64,000 nucleotides of DNA, taken from contig CP154955.1 in the NCBI GenBank assembly GCA_039621445.1, positions 33,649,417-33,713,416 of the forward strand, read 5' to 3'. Source of the DNA: Euglena gracilis. Its lineage: Eukaryota > Euglenida > Euglenophyceae > Euglenales. A model generated the notes under the pieces. It saw only the letters and a program-made list of their open reading frames with translations. It was not told where the DNA came from and did no database searches. Below are positions 35,352-46,559 of the stretch, piece after piece. Numbering within the stretch: the first letter of the stretch is position 1; each line of letters starts with the position of its first letter. A program made the position numbers and the translations under genes.

Positions 35352-35945
35352 CTGGCCCGGGATGATTGGTTTGGGGACAATGCCCCGAAGAGCTCGCTGA
35401 CCATTGCCTCCCTGAATCTCATAAACCCTACTGTACTTCATAGCCCCGAGGCTGAGCTCCAAACACCCGAAATGGAGTTCAAAAAGCCGAGAACTCTCTC
35501 CGGACGTCCACCATGGAGGTGCAGAAGTCGCACACAATCGAAGGGGGGCTGAACCCCCGTGAGGGACCTCAAGCCCAGTGGCAGCCAGGTCCACCATACA
35601 ACCCCTTCAAGCGCACCTCCTGACCCGAACCTGGTGCAATAGGAAACGAAGGGCCCGTCCACCCAATCCAGATCTCAATGACCAATCAGAATTGCGGAGG
35701 TCGAGAACAGGATTACAAATCGCCTGTGCACCCGCAGCATGACGAGATCTTTTCGCTAAGCTCACCCCTCTTACCTGCCCCCGCACCTCGCGCCTTATAC
35801 TGTTCTCTAAGCTCGCCCCTTTTACCTTCCCTCCCTTCACCAGCGTGCACAGACTGTTGCCTCTGTACATACCCTTACTCCCCTGAACTCTTCAAATCCA
35901 GTAGGCTGTGCCACTGGTCGGTGGATTCGGTTCGCCCCACCACCG

Positions 35946-36107
35946 TTTTATTATTATTATCCCGCCCTCTTATATTTATAGACAGTCTTATATTATCTTT
36001 TATTATAGACAGTCCGCTGCTTCCGCTTCTGTATATAGCCCTCCCCTGAACACTCAAATCCAGTAGGCTGTGCTACTGGTCGGTGGACTCGGCTCGCCCC
36101 ACCACCG
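35946..36107 (+). mobile_element. LINE tail stub
   Basis: Directly after the LINE-B3 tail, a short piece with CTGTATATAGCCCTCCCCTG-type 3' sequence ends in a second copy of the shared tail (36056-36107, one base different: TGCTACTGG). It looks like a severely 5'-truncated insertion or a tail duplication. Confidence 0.65.
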
Positions 36108-36136
36108 CTCCCCTTGCTCTTATATTTTATCCTTTT

Positions 36137-36298
36137 CAGCACAATGCCTGGTGGAAGACCTGCACATGGTGTTTGGCATTACTTCGTGAAATATCACGTG
36201 TGTTATGGGCGCACTCGTGCTACTTGTAGTGAATGCGACGCAGAGATGATCCCCGTGGTCCAGCGGATGTGGAACTATGCAGAGGTGCAGAGGAATTG
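36137..36298 (+). pseudogene. BED-type zinc finger, hAT transposase N-terminal remnant
   Basis: Starts MPGGRPAHGVWHYFVKYHV, then GRTRATCSECDAEMIP and VVQRMWNY. The pattern W-x-x-F ... C-x2-C ... with a final H/C region is typical of BED fingers that open hAT transposases. A TTTTCAG directly precedes the ATG-containing stretch, resembling a splice acceptor. The stop after AEVQRN removes the last ligands, and no catalytic hAT domain follows nearby, so it is a remnant. Confidence 0.55.
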
Positions 36299-36299
36299 A

Positions 36300-37990
36300 T
36301 GTGTACTGGTATTGGAGCTGTGCCTGTTGGTCGTACACTGAATCCCTGGCGAACGTGTCTCTCAAGGATATTTGCCGTGGTTATGTGGCCTCGAACGACA
36401 GGAACGATCCCGCCTCTGAGACTTCACTGGCCAGGTAAGCCTCTCTTCAATGTTTTTTTGTATGGCTTTATTGTGTCTTGATTCAAAAATGTTTCTGGTT
36501 GGTGCCATTATGTGCAAGAGATGGACAAATCGGCCACTTTGTACCTTTTCTCAGGTCATCGTTGAACCACACTGATCAGATTCGCAATGGTTATGTCTTC
36601 GTGCTGGACTGCCACATTGCCTTCAAGTTGACCACCATCCCGACGAAGATGGACTTGGGCCATGCGTTTGGAACAATCAGGATTCAGAATTTGCCGAGCA
36701 TATTCCCAGAGATTTTTTTTCCCTCTCGTTTCAGACCTCAAAAACAAGTCCCATTTTTGACTGAATGTAGGGGGGGGAATATTCAACTTGCATAATTTGC
36801 ATTTTTTGCATACTCAGCTGTCGTTTTTCCCCTCCCCAGAAAGTCCCGTCCCCCCCCAAAAGTCCCCCCCCCCCGACATCAGTTCCTGTTTTTCAGTCCC
36901 CCCCGAATATCTCCTTCTGCCGTGACAAATTTTTACTCTTCAATTTTTGGGAAAGTTATGTGACAAATTTTTACTCCCCCCCCCCCCCCCGCAGTTGGCC
37001 CATTTCTCGTGAAAAAAGTTCTATGTGGCTGACGCTGCGGGTTTCTGCCCGCTCTCTGCGACCTGTGCCTGCGGATTCATCAGTGCGCATGGGCCAGCTG
37101 CGGAGTGGAGAGACAGTTGTCTACGACGAGATTAACTTGCGGTTCACAGGGCTCACTTCACCTCCCCCCCATCTAAGTCATCTCCGTCACCAGATAAGAA
37201 AAATAGAAAAAAAGAGATGGTGCTTTCCTGTGGAGTCCCTGGAATGGGATTTTTAGTCGTGGACCCGTGGGGGGGGTGAGGGGTCCCCCCGGTCTGAAAA
37301 AAAAACCACTGTCATCAGAAGCATAGAAGCACAGATGTATCAGAAGTGAGCCTTGGCTGCAACCTTCTGGACGCGGTTGAAGGTGCAACGAGTGAGGAAG
37401 ATCGCCTTCTTACTTGATGAACACGGCCGATAGAGGGACTGCACCGCTTCTCACCGCATTCCCGGGTGTCATAAACACTGATGGTACAGATAAAATGTTT
37501 CGCAACCGACCGTGTGCTGCACAGACCCGTTTTCCAAAATAGAATTGCCGCTTTTGGTCCTTTTGGGCTCCTCTTCCTCGGGGGGGGGACACCACGGAAA
37601 AACTGCGCGAGGCAAAAAATTTTGAAAGGAAATTAAAGACCTCAGCAAAAAAGACCTAATACTAAAAAATGTCCAGTTCCTGCGAGTGAACCGGGGAATT
37701 TTGTTTTGAATCCATACACTTCATGCAGTGATTTCTGCCAATCGTCCATGCCGTGTGGACATCGGCATGGACAAATACAAGTTCCTTCTCGATGACTAAG
37801 TTGATGGAGCGCATTCAAGAGGTATGCCGGACACGGCGCAGGGGCTCGATCGTATTAATCCGAATTAAACACGTGTTTTAAAACGACCCGTTTTTACCAC
37901 AACCAACCCTGCACCCACGCGCAAAAAAATGCTTGCGTTCCCAATCCTTCTGGTTGCGTCGTGCGGTCTTCGCCCTATATAATTTTTGAA
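36300..37990. other. No recognisable gene
   Basis: Contains C-rich stretches (36830-36990), a G-rich patch (37268-37290) and short frames without family resemblance. A decayed hAT body may lie here, but I see no motif to support it. Confidence 0.4.
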
Positions 37991-37994
37991 GCCA

Positions 37995-38165
37995 CAAAAA
38001 AAAAAGGGAGGAGGGGCCCCAGCCGCGGCCAGCCACGGCCAGCCGCGGCTGGCCGTGGCTGGTGGCTTGGAGAAAAGAGGAGGAGGAGGTCTGGCTGGTG
38101 GCTGGTGAAAAAAAGAGGAGGAGGAGGTCTGGCTGGTATCTGGCTGGCCGTGGGGACCCCAGCTC
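37995..38165 (+). repeat. AGGAGGAGGTCTGGCTGG repeat, copy 2
   Basis: CAGCCGCGGCCAGCCACGGC palindromic head, two AGAGGAGGAGGAGGTCTGGC units, and a GGCTGGCCGTGGGGACCCC end. It matches 38436-38590 closely. Confidence 0.7.
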
Positions 38166-38305
38166 CCTTTGGCCCGTGGGTGTGCTCAAATAAAGGGGGG
38201 GGTGGTATCCACCCGAAAAATAGTCTCGTCTTACTGAGCTATCCAGGCTCAGAAGCACTTTTAGTCCCACTGACCACGGTTCCTTCTGCTCGCCTTTGGC
38301 ACATC

Positions 38306-38387
38306 CGCCGGCATGGATGCTGTGATTTAACCTGGCGAGCGCAGCCGTCGAGCGTGATAAAAACGGGCGAGGTGGCGCCGTGGTGAC
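38306..38387 (+). repeat. Dispersed ~82-bp repeat, member 1
   Basis: ATCCGCCGGCATGGATGCTG ... CGTCGAGCGTGATAAAAACG ... GTGGTGAC is repeated in reverse orientation at 43962-44045. Confidence 0.65.
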
Positions 38388-38435
38388 TGTGCCCTACTTT
38401 CAATTTTCTTTTCAATTAGTCCCCGGTGGGCACTA

Positions 38436-38590
38436 AAAAAGGAGGAGGCGCCAGCCGCGGCCAGCCGCGGCTGGCCATGGCTGGTGGCTGGGAGAAAAGA
38501 GGAGGAGGAGGTCTGGCTGGTGGCTGGTGAAAAAAAGAGGAGGAGGAGGTCTGGTCGGTATCTGGCTGGCCGTGGGGACCCCACCTCCGG
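38436..38590 (+). repeat. AGGAGGAGGTCTGGCTGG repeat, copy 3
   Basis: Same block order as copy 2: palindromic GCCAGCCGCGGCCAGCCGCG head, two GGAGGAGGAGGTCTGG units, and a GTGGGGACCCCACCTCC end. Confidence 0.7.
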
Positions 38591-38726
38591 AGCCCAAAAG
38601 GGCATCCACTACAGGCCCGGGCCTAAATCTCGTGGACATTAAATTCGGTTGGACGAAAAACCTCGGGGGAATTAAATCCGGTTAAATTCCTCGACTGTCG
38701 GGTGGTCCACGGAATTAATTCCCCCG

Positions 38727-39676
38727 TTTTTTTTTTTTTTGCGGGCGGGATACATATACGGTGGTGGGGCGAACCGAGTCCACCGACCAGTGGCACAGCC
38801 TACTGGGTTTGCCAGAGTTCGAGGGAGGGGGGCTATGTACAGATGGGCGCAGCCCATGGGCAGTGTGGTTGTGTGCGGTGGCAAGGTAGGGGGTAAGGGG
38901 GATTAGCAGCGGGGCCAGTGGGCTTCAAGGCGGTCGTGTAAGTGCCGGGGGTCGACTGCTGGTGGGGTTGGTGCCCTTCGGGCAACCTGGTCCGTTATCG
39001 GGGAGATCACGTTCGCGGTTGTGGGGCATGGTTGTGGGCGGTTGGGTGGCTTTGTGGGCCACCGTTTGGCGGCTTTGTGAGCCACCGTTTGGTTCCCGGG
39101 CCTCGGTTCCTTTTTCCGGGCGTTGTGGCGACCGGCGGGCGTGTTGACGCGATCAGCGCGGAGTCGGTTAGAGAGGTCAATGAAGGAAGTGTTTCGTGCG
39201 TAGCATCTGTGCCACTTGGCGGAAGAGGGCCAACGCGATAAGCTGATAGCCTTCGGCCTGTCGTGTGCAACGCACGTCACCCTGCTCCCACGTAGCGGTC
39301 CGTTTTACCATTCTGGCCAGTAGTTTGGCACTTTCCGGTCCCAGCCCACCCCACGTGCCCATTGCCACAGTGGCGAATGACCAACCGCCGTTGCGACATG
39401 GGACATCGTATTTGGCGTGTTTCGCTTGCTCCCGACGCTTAAGGAAGGTTCTCCAGCGTTCCCGGGTCCCGCTTCTCTCCGCAGCTTGCCACCCGTGCGC
39501 AACGGTCAGATCGACAGCTGTGGGTTTTCCATCTTGCCAGGTGGCGAGCAACAGATCGGCTGGCCGGAGCGAGGTGTCCGGTTGATTGGGCACCTGAACT
39601 TCGCGCTGTACACTTTGGCCGTTTGCGGACAGGAGGTTAAAAAGGGCGTCCTGGACGGCATTGTGCCTGTTGGCGA
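38727..39676 (-). mobile_element. LINE-A3, 5'-truncated, with 14-bp target duplication and poly(A)
   Basis: The 14-bp word AATTAATTCCCCCG occurs at 38713-38726 and 39677-39690, exactly flanking the element. On the minus strand the copy starts in the zinc-knuckle region, runs through the endonuclease and the shared tail (38759-38810), and ends in a pure A run of about 14. Confidence 0.9.
39177..39660 (-). pseudogene. LINE-A3 restriction-like endonuclease fragment
   Basis: On the minus strand it reads NQPDTSLRPADLLLATWQDG, KPTAVDLTVAHGWQAAERSG, a WRTFLKRREQAKHAKYDVPC block and GTWGGLGPESAKLLARMVKR, ending MLRTKHFLH and TGA. It aligns with LINE-A2 without the frameshift seen there. It contains no reverse transcriptase. 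Confidence 0.85.
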
Positions 39677-39690
39677 AATTAATTCCCCCG

Positions 39691-41060
39691 AGTATTACTT
39701 ACCTGAAATAGCGAAAGTATACGCGTCCTTTTGGCCCCCCACAGTTGGACACATGGTCAGAAACCGATGAAGAAAATTTTGGTACCCAGTGATAAGAAGG
39801 CGAACCCTGAAGCGGTGCAAGAATTGGTCAAAGCTGCTGAAGAAGTTCATCACAGATAGGTTTATGTCCCTTACCAATCAAATCATTTTTTCACCACACT
39901 CCAGGGCTCCCAAGACAGGCAGCAAAGCTTGTGGGAAGAAGTAGCAATGGTTAAATTTGAAGATAAAGACCTTCACGTTTGAAGGTATGATCTCGCTTGT
40001 TCTGCTGAATTGCTCATTTTCAATTAAAGTCGGCTGTGTTGGTCTTTTCCACTTTTAGCCTGGGAAAATGAATTTTAATGAAAAGTCTCTGGCTGTTGCA
40101 TCAAATGTCTGTGGCATGCATCTGTGGAATCATGTGCTTTTTTTTAGTTCAACGTTCTGTCCTCTTAGTTATTGTCCTCTTTCTGTGTGTATTTTCTGTT
40201 GCATCATTCGTGGCCAACATCTCAACACAGTTTACACACATTGACTGTGTGTGTTGTTGACACTTGTTAAAAGCTGGGGAACAGTGCAATTGTTTGTTTG
40301 GATGCATGCATTTTCATCAGGTGAATTGAGAACAGAAGCTGAAGAACAGAAGCTGAAGGAAGGCAGGTAAAAAATGTTTTGTAACTGCTGCAGTGCAATT
40401 TTTTTTGTTACGTATCGCCTTTTTTTTTCTGCTGCATTGTTGTGTTTTGCAAATGTGTCCCTTGAATTTCCTGTGTGTGAACCGTCTGAAAAGTTCAATT
40501 TTGCATGCAGGGCCACTGACACCATTTTTCACCAGTGGCCTGAAAAGGCCCTGGGCCAGCAAAGGCCTCCCCCTGACACCATTTTGTTTTTCTTGTGTAG
40601 AGGTGGTTGCCAATTTTCTACTCAACTTATTTTCCACCAGTGGCCAGTTTGGGGGCTGTCACAGGTGGCCCAATTTGGTGATGGGGGGGGGCTGTCACAG
40701 GTGGTGGCCAGTTTGGTGCCAGGATGTTTGGCCAGTTCGGTGCCACAGGGCCCATTAAAAAGGGACAAGCGATGGAACATTTTTCGACGTTTGGAGGCTT
40801 TATTTGCACAAAAAAAATGGGGAAAAGAAAAGTAGCCAAAAAAAGGTTTTCTGCGCGTTTACGAACCGACAAAAAAAAGGAGAAAGAAAATCGCCGGTTT
40901 ATGGCAAGCGACCCTGGAGGCGAAGATTTAAAAAGAAAACTGCGAAAAACGGGCGACCGGATTTAATTCCCCGACTGGCGGGGGCTCACCGGATTAAATT
41001 CCTTGCGGTTTTATTCCTGACGTATTTAATGTACTTGCGGTTTGCGCCCGGGCCTGTACT
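39691..41060. other. No recognisable gene; GTGGCCAGTTTGG-type repeats
   Basis: A minisatellite-like patch at 40630-40750 repeats GGTGGCCAGTTTGGTG and GGGGGCTGTCACAGGTGG words. The remaining sequence has no supported coding feature. Confidence 0.4.
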
Positions 41061-41062
41061 GT

Positions 41063-41311
41063 GGGGGTTGGTACGCCGTGGCGAGGGGGTCCGAATAGGG
41101 GGGGGGGGGGGGGGGTAAATGGCGTGGCGATGGGGGCGGCGACCAGGGGAGGGGGAGGGGTGTACCATGGTTATCCAACAAAATTTTCGTTCAAAAATCG
41201 CGAAAATCGCCGATGGCGTGGCGAGGGGGTCCGGCTAGGGGGGGGGGGGGGGGGGGAAATGGCGTGGCGAGGCCCTCGGAGAGGGGGGGGGGAGGGGTGT
41301 ACCAACCCCCC
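41063..41311. repeat. MITE-1, copy 2
   Basis: Termini GGGGGTTGGTAC / GTACCAACCCCC, with the same internal GGCGTGGCGAGGGGGTCC and GGGGAGGGGTGTACCATGG blocks as copy 1 at 367-589. Confidence 0.75.
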
Positions 41312-41469
41312 TGTAGCTCCTAGGGACCCAGCACCACGTAAAACAGTCAAAAATCATATGCGTTAAGGGGGCAGGGCATCTGAGCTTCCATCATGTTGGC
41401 AAAACGCTTCATTGGACTGTGAGGGAAAAAGATTGGAGGGTAAAAAACACAAAAAAAATTCGGATTCCA

Positions 41470-41594
41470 ATCACTAGTGAACATGTGCGCACTAGTGATA
41501 TGTTCACTAGTGCACACTTGGGACTAGTGATCAAAAGTGGCCATTCACTAGTGCGCTATAGCGCACTAGTGAATGCCCAAAGTTCACTAGTGAA
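41470..41594. repeat. Cluster of CACTAGTG palindromes
   Basis: Six or more ACTAGT-centred palindromes, including a perfect 32-bp palindrome at 41543-41574 (ATTCACTAGTGCGCTA and its complement). It looks like a foldback element. Confidence 0.75.
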
Positions 41595-41693
41595 TGCTAA
41601 ATACGCGATTTTTGGCCGATAGGCATCTGGTTAGGAACCGCTAGGCTACTGTGGGGAAGCCCGTGAATTTGGGTAACGATTTAAGCCAAAATC

Positions 41694-41769
41694 GGGGTTC
41701 AATCACGATTCCCGGTGCGGAAACGGGGTGCGCCTTCCGTTTCCGCATCGGTAATCGTGATTGAACCCC
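41694..41769. repeat. 76-bp hairpin
   Basis: GGGGTTCAATCACGATT and AATCGTGATTGAACCCC form the outer stem, and GCGGAAACGG with CCGTTTCCGC form the inner stem. Confidence 0.8.
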
Positions 41770-41774
41770 TATTT

Positions 41775-42576
41775 TTCTCATAAAAAAAAACACCAAAGAA
41801 CGTGTTTTTTTGAAAAAGCAAAAAATTAACCCTTTTCCTTGCGATATGGCCATTTTTTTGAGGAAAAAGTTCTAATTTCATTTTTTTGGTCACCAAAAAG
41901 TGAGGTTTTTTAGTTTTCCTTACCGTTCATCCCAAAAAGGTGTTGTTGGCAAGGCGTCGCACATGTGAAAGCCAGTACCCTTTGTGGACTACGAAGATGC
42001 AGATATAAAAAATGAACTTTTTTCTCAAAAAGAATTTCAATTTTTTTTTCACCAAAACGTTTTTAAGAAACATGTTTTTTTTTGTTTAAAAAAAAACAAG
42101 CCGTCAACCTTAGTTAGGGTTAGGGTTGGGGTTAGGGTTCGACTCTGCCGTTTGGGGGTCGTGGTTTTGGGGGGTGCGGTCCCCGTGACCCCCCCCGTGA
42201 CCCCCCCCCGTGACCCCCCCCGTGACCCGCAAATGAGGGGTGCGAAATTTTTGACTGTGCAAGGAGGTTTGCAATCGATGGGCAGCGATTTGTGCCTTCC
42301 ATGTTCTCACCGAGTCCACCCACAAGGTCCCCGAAACTGCCATTTGCCCCCCGTGACCCCCCCGTGACCCGCGCCACCCCCTTGGAGATGGGGGTCGTAC
42401 GGCGAACAAGTACCCCCCCAAAAAACTAGAAATAGAAGAAATAGAATGGGTGTGAAGGTGCGTTGGGCAGAACAAGGAGATGGTAATAGCTTGTAGAACT
42501 GCATTTAAAAGTAAGCCGTTTTTTTTGCCATTTTGAAGAAAAAAAAACACATTCTTTGTTGCTTTTATTTTGCCAT
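41775..42576. other. No recognisable gene; homopolymer runs and short TTAGGG tract
   Basis: A/T homopolymer runs (41780-42110), an interstitial TTAGGG-like tract at 42113-42139, and a CCCCCCGTGACC tandem patch at 42180-42235 that recurs at 42343-42372. Confidence 0.6.
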
Positions 42577-42779
42577 TACCCCCCCTTTATTTGACCCCCC
42601 CCCTTAATTGAGCATTTGGGTCCGGGTAAATTTTTTTTCATGCGCCGAAGGCGCCGAATTTTTTTTTTGCCCTCTTTCTAAAGGAATTTTTGACCCCCCC
42701 CCTTATTTGACCCCCCCTTATTTGAGCATTTGGGGGGTCCGTTGGCCCGTGGGTGTGCTCAAATAAAGGGGGGGGGTAG
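42577..42779. repeat. MITE-3, full copy
   Basis: Termini TACCCCCCCTTTATTTGA and TCAAATAAAGGGGGGGG are inverted. The middle carries the hairpin GCGCCGAAGGCGC between A/T runs, plus TTTCTAAAGGAATTTTTGAC. Other members are at 61293-61449 and, split by inversion, at 15783-15838 and 19205-19306. Confidence 0.75.
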
Positions 42780-43960
42780 TGGCATAAGGTTTTTGACTCA
42801 CAAGCGCTCTGTGGACGATGCTCGTGAGATGCTTCGTGTCTTCGTCCTTGTTGCACCCTTCTGTGTAGACATCATTTTCCCCATGAAATTAGATTTTACA
42901 CACAGGTGTGCATCTTGCACCAGGCCTCTAAAAATAAACCCGGAAAGGAAATTACAGGTCAAAGGCCACTATTCGCTCTGTTTCCATGGACAAGAGCGTA
43001 CCTTTATCATCTGCACCGGCAGCAATGTGCGCAGCCGAAATTCGGAGGGGGTTGGAAGTCGTGATGGAACGGAAGAACCAAAAAAGCAGGGAGTGTGCTT
43101 ATGGGGAGTGCTTGCGCTGTTGTTTCTGCACAAGGCTCCAACTGCTCTCCAAAATGCATTCCCCCATTTACCATGCCCCCCCCCATTGTGTACCCCCCCC
43201 CATTGTGTACCCCCTGGGGGGGGGAGGTACATAATGGGGGGGGTAGCACCACCTTCTCCCATGTCCCGCCAAAGAAAAACTTGCCCCCCCCCCCATTGTG
43301 TACCTCCCCCCCATTATGTACCTCCTGCCCGGTTTTGGCCTCCCGGGGGGAGGTACATAAAGGGGGGGGGCATGGTATGCATGCCTGCATGGTCATTCTG
43401 AACCATAGCTGGCGTTTTTTTTGTTTTTTTAAAAAAAACGTTTTTTTTGTTTTTTATTAAAAAAAATGGGCAAAAAAAACGGCAAAAAAAAACAAAGGGG
43501 AAAATGATGGTCCAAATTTTGCCTTGCATCGCAAGGGTGAACCAATCTTAGCGGTCATGCGCATGACTTTAGCAGCAACTGGTATGGTCACGACAGCACG
43601 TCTACAATGAAAACCGAGAACCTCACAGATTTGAACGGAGTGCCTCACCATCTATCCATTTTCGTGTGACATTCTAAACAATGACATTTCTCAATAATAC
43701 TGTCAACTTATGCCGCTGGTGGCATACATTGACACTCAACCGAAGAACATGTTTCAAGGTGTAGTGTGCCAAAAAAAACCGCATGCAACAGGAGGTTCTA
43801 AATTGAATTTATGACACCGGTGTCATAAATTGACACACTTGAACGGAAACAAGGTGATCCACATTACATGAACCTATATACAACTTGCCCTAATCCTATT
43901 ATGAACAAGAACCCTCTCTCAAAAGGATACCGGAGGACACCAAAATTCGAAGTAAGGTAA
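42780..43960. other. No recognisable gene; includes C-rich foldback
   Basis: Contains the foldback at 43169-43376 and T/A homopolymers at 43413-43495. Short frames show no family resemblance. Confidence 0.4.
43169..43376. repeat. Foldback element with TACCATGCCCCCC termini
   Basis: Ends TACCATGCCCCCCCC / GGGGGGGGCATGGTA, with internal CCCCCATTGTGTACC and GGTACATAATGGGG blocks in inverted pairs. Confidence 0.7.
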
Positions 43961-43961
43961 A

Positions 43962-44045
43962 GTCATCACGGCGCAACATCGCCGGTTTTTATTACGCTCG
44001 ACGGCTGCGTTCGCCAGGTTTAATCACAGCATCCATGCCGGCGGA
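43962..44045 (-). repeat. Dispersed ~84-bp repeat, member 2
   Basis: GTCATCACGGCGCAACATCG ... ACGCTCGACGGCTGCG ... CATCCATGCCGGCGG is the reverse-complement relative of 38306-38387. Confidence 0.65.
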
Positions 44046-44779
44046 CGCTTCAACGGCGAGCAATAGGAACTCCGGTATTGGAATAGTCAAGGCCGAAAAG
44101 TGTCGCGTAATTGAATTTGTAATTTCTCGGAGCATGAAAAGTTCGTTTTCATTGACTAAAAGACGGAAACTGAACTGCTTCTGTTGCCTGCGAACGGTGC
44201 GAAAGCCGGCTTGCTGGGGAATTCAAACCCATAAAGCCCCACTCGGGAAAAAAAACGGATTGCATTCGGGCTAATTCCTCTTCAGTTTTGGGCTGGAAAT
44301 AAAAAGGACCAAGAAAATTTTTTGAAACCCCCCCCCCCGCCCCTGCCCAAGAAAAGAAACCCTTGGCACCAAAATTGGTCCCCACCTGGGGCACCAAAAC
44401 TGGTTTCCACCTGTGGCACTAAAAGTGTTCCCCAAACTGGGGGGTCTGAACAGAAAGCTTTCAGAACTAAAACGCAGAACAACCAAAGCCCTTTTGGCAA
44501 AAAAACAAACAAGTGAAACAACCTTGTTGAATTCACCAAAGGAAAGGCAAACGTCGCAACAAAGAAGATAGCAATGGCCAAAAGTTTTCAAAAGGCCTGA
44601 AATTTCAGTAAAGTGAAATTTGCACGGTTTTATTGCATTTTTCCATATTTTCATGAAACCTCAGAAAATTGAAATCTAAAAAATTTCAAAGCATTCGCGG
44701 CGATCGCGGACGGAAGGACTTCCTAATTGGGAGCAAAACCGGTTTGTTCTCCCCTTGAAATACGTTGTTTTTCTTTGTT

Positions 44780-45163
44780 TGGAACTCAGAATCCAACTAT
44801 TTGAAGGATAAGAAATATATTGATGCAGTATTTATTGAACGTCGAAGCAGGTGTGCCCCCCAGAAGGTGACTTTTGAAGAATTGTTCTCCTGGTCTTTTC
44901 TGGTGCATCTAGACCACTTTCGAAAAATTGCCATTTTTTTCAAAATACGCTCCGCTGGGTGACAATTTTGAGTGCCACCCTCTTGTGTGGCAGGTCTTCT
45001 ATTGTGCGTTCTGTTTTCTATCATTTTCTGGCGGTCCATATGGTTTTCTGGTGGTGTTTTACATGAAGGAACTTTTGCTTCCATTTCACAGAGAACACTT
45101 GCTGCAGCTCTGTCTTTGACCTGTGTTTTGGGAGTGTTTTCACCTGGCATTGTCTGCTTTTAG
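44780..45163 (-). repeat. Large inverted repeat, left arm, with protein-like conservation
   Basis: On the minus strand an open stretch reads VKDRAAASVLCEMEAKVPSC and continues ILKKMAIFRKWSRCTRKDQE. The + strand at 46560-46930 encodes the same order (AKDTELQMELCEMAAKVPIL, KCHIFESGPDALEKTSR) with stops. The two arms are diverged. I do not recognise the family. Confidence 0.5.
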
Positions 45164-45332
45164 TTTTAGGACATGTGGCTTCATTCTGGAATTTTGCCAG
45201 ATTTGCCAATGTTCTTTTTTCCGTCCCATTTGTCCGATTCTTCCACTCACAGGTTCTACGTGTAGAATGTGAAGTTTAGTCAAAGAAGTTACAAAAGAAG
45301 AAGAAGAAGTGAAGGTATTGGCAGCTGTTGTC

Positions 45333-46128
45333 AGGGTCCTGTGTTTTGCAGAAAAAACACAGGACTCTGTTGTTGTTAATTGCGCACTTTCTTTTTTGGT
45401 TTACTCCTTTGCTTGTGTTTCCTGAAATTTTATCTGTCAAAAGGGTTTTCTTCTTGGTTCTGAAAACTGTCACCCCCCCCCCCAGGGCTGTACGGGAATC
45501 CCCTCAACCTGGGGGCCAACCCCCCCCACCAGGGCTTTCCGTATTCCTGGCGGTGCCATTTTTAGTGCCGTGGTGAGCGGTGGGTTTGCCCCCCCCCCCG
45601 GACAGCCTAGGTGCCAGGGGTTTTTTGTTGAAAAAACTTTTTCGGAAGAAACTGGGATTTCAAGCTGGTAACACACAAGCTGGGGGAAAGACCCCCTATT
45701 TTGAACACGACGGCTTCGGCTGGACTCCTTCCCAACTGCGAACGCAAAATTTTCTTACATCCAGGACTGCGCAAGCTTCATAGGGAGACCGCTGGGACGG
45801 CAGCCAATAGCCGGCAAGACGACCAGCCCCCTTATGTCTAATTTCCGACGCCTGTTTTAAAACTGATTTAAAACGATGTTTTACAAGACTGATAAAAGAC
45901 GAGGCCAACACTGCCAGTGCAATGAAGCATTTCAGTTTCCCCAGGACGCAAATATTAATAGTCAATGAAAATCGAAGTTTTCATGGTCCACGAAATTACT
46001 TACAAAAGCCGTGAAATTTCATGAAAATTACTTACGTGAAAGATTACGGCCTTTGCTAAAAGAAGATGCAATTTACTACGGCGGGGTCCTGTGTTTCTTT
46101 CGCAAAACACCACAGGACCCTGACAAAA
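45333..46128. mobile_element. Hairpin-ended inverted-repeat element
   Basis: The left end GTCAGGGTCCTGTGTTTTGC folds with AACACAGGAC. The right end GGGTCCTGTGTTTCTTTCGC folds with its own complement and ends CAGGACCCTGAC. The two ends are inverted relatives of each other. The interior is non-coding, with C-rich foldback words near 45474-45600. It lies between the arms of the larger inverted repeat. Confidence 0.5.
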
Positions 46129-46152
46129 ACATTCTGAAAACCTTAACTTCAT

Positions 46153-46360
46153 TAACGTGACCCCCCCCCCTATATGGCACCCCCCTGGGAGCGTTTTGAC
46201 CCCCCTGGCGACTATTAGGGGGGGGTGACAATTAGGGGGGGGGTTACTCAATTCACCCCACATTTCCATGGGTCCATGGGTAACCCCCCCCCTAATTGTC
46301 GCCCCCCCAAGGGGGGGGGCGACTATTAGGGGGGGTGACAAATAGGGGGGGGTCACGTTA
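46153..46360. repeat. Foldback element with TAACGTGACCCCCCC termini
   Basis: TAACGTGACCCCCC...TAT pairs with ATA...GGGGGGTCACGTTA. Inside, CGACTATTAGGGGG and ATTAGGGGGGG words repeat in inverted pairs around CATTTCCATGGGTCCATGGG. Confidence 0.75.
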
Positions 46361-46559
46361 CTCTTCGTCTCTTCTTGGTTCATCTTCTGTTTCTTCACTC
46401 TTCAACCTGTGAGTCAAGGATGACAGATGAAAGACAAACAGATGACATGCAATGTGGTACCACTAAAAAACATGACGCAATGCAATGCAATGTGTTCAAT
46501 TTACAGAATTGCAGTTTGAAGGCGAAGGAAAGTAAATTCGAAAGCAAGAAAACACAGAA

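Larger units (their letters stand above)
30620..35945 (+). mobile_element. LINE-B3, nearly full-length copy
   Basis: The 5' boundary is not sharply defined; sequence resembling a leader begins after the T run near 30590. The element carries one long open frame (31224-35351), a 3' untranslated region nearly identical to LINE-B1, and the shared tail at 35894-35945. Confidence 0.75.
38663..40998. mobile_element. Possible inverted-repeat element with GGAATTAAATCCGG hairpin ends
   Basis: The left end carries GGGGGAATTAAATCCGGTTA ... GGAATTAATTCCCCC, itself able to fold. The right end carries CCGGATTTAATTCCCC ... CACCGGATTAAATTCC, the inverted counterpart. LINE-A3 inserted into the left hairpin. 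The interior has no recognised gene. Boundaries are approximate. Confidence 0.4.

Noticed and set aside
42113-42139. Chromosome end indicated by TTAGGG repeats
   Set aside because: Only four or so imperfect repeats, flanked by ordinary sequence on both sides; at most a short interstitial tract.
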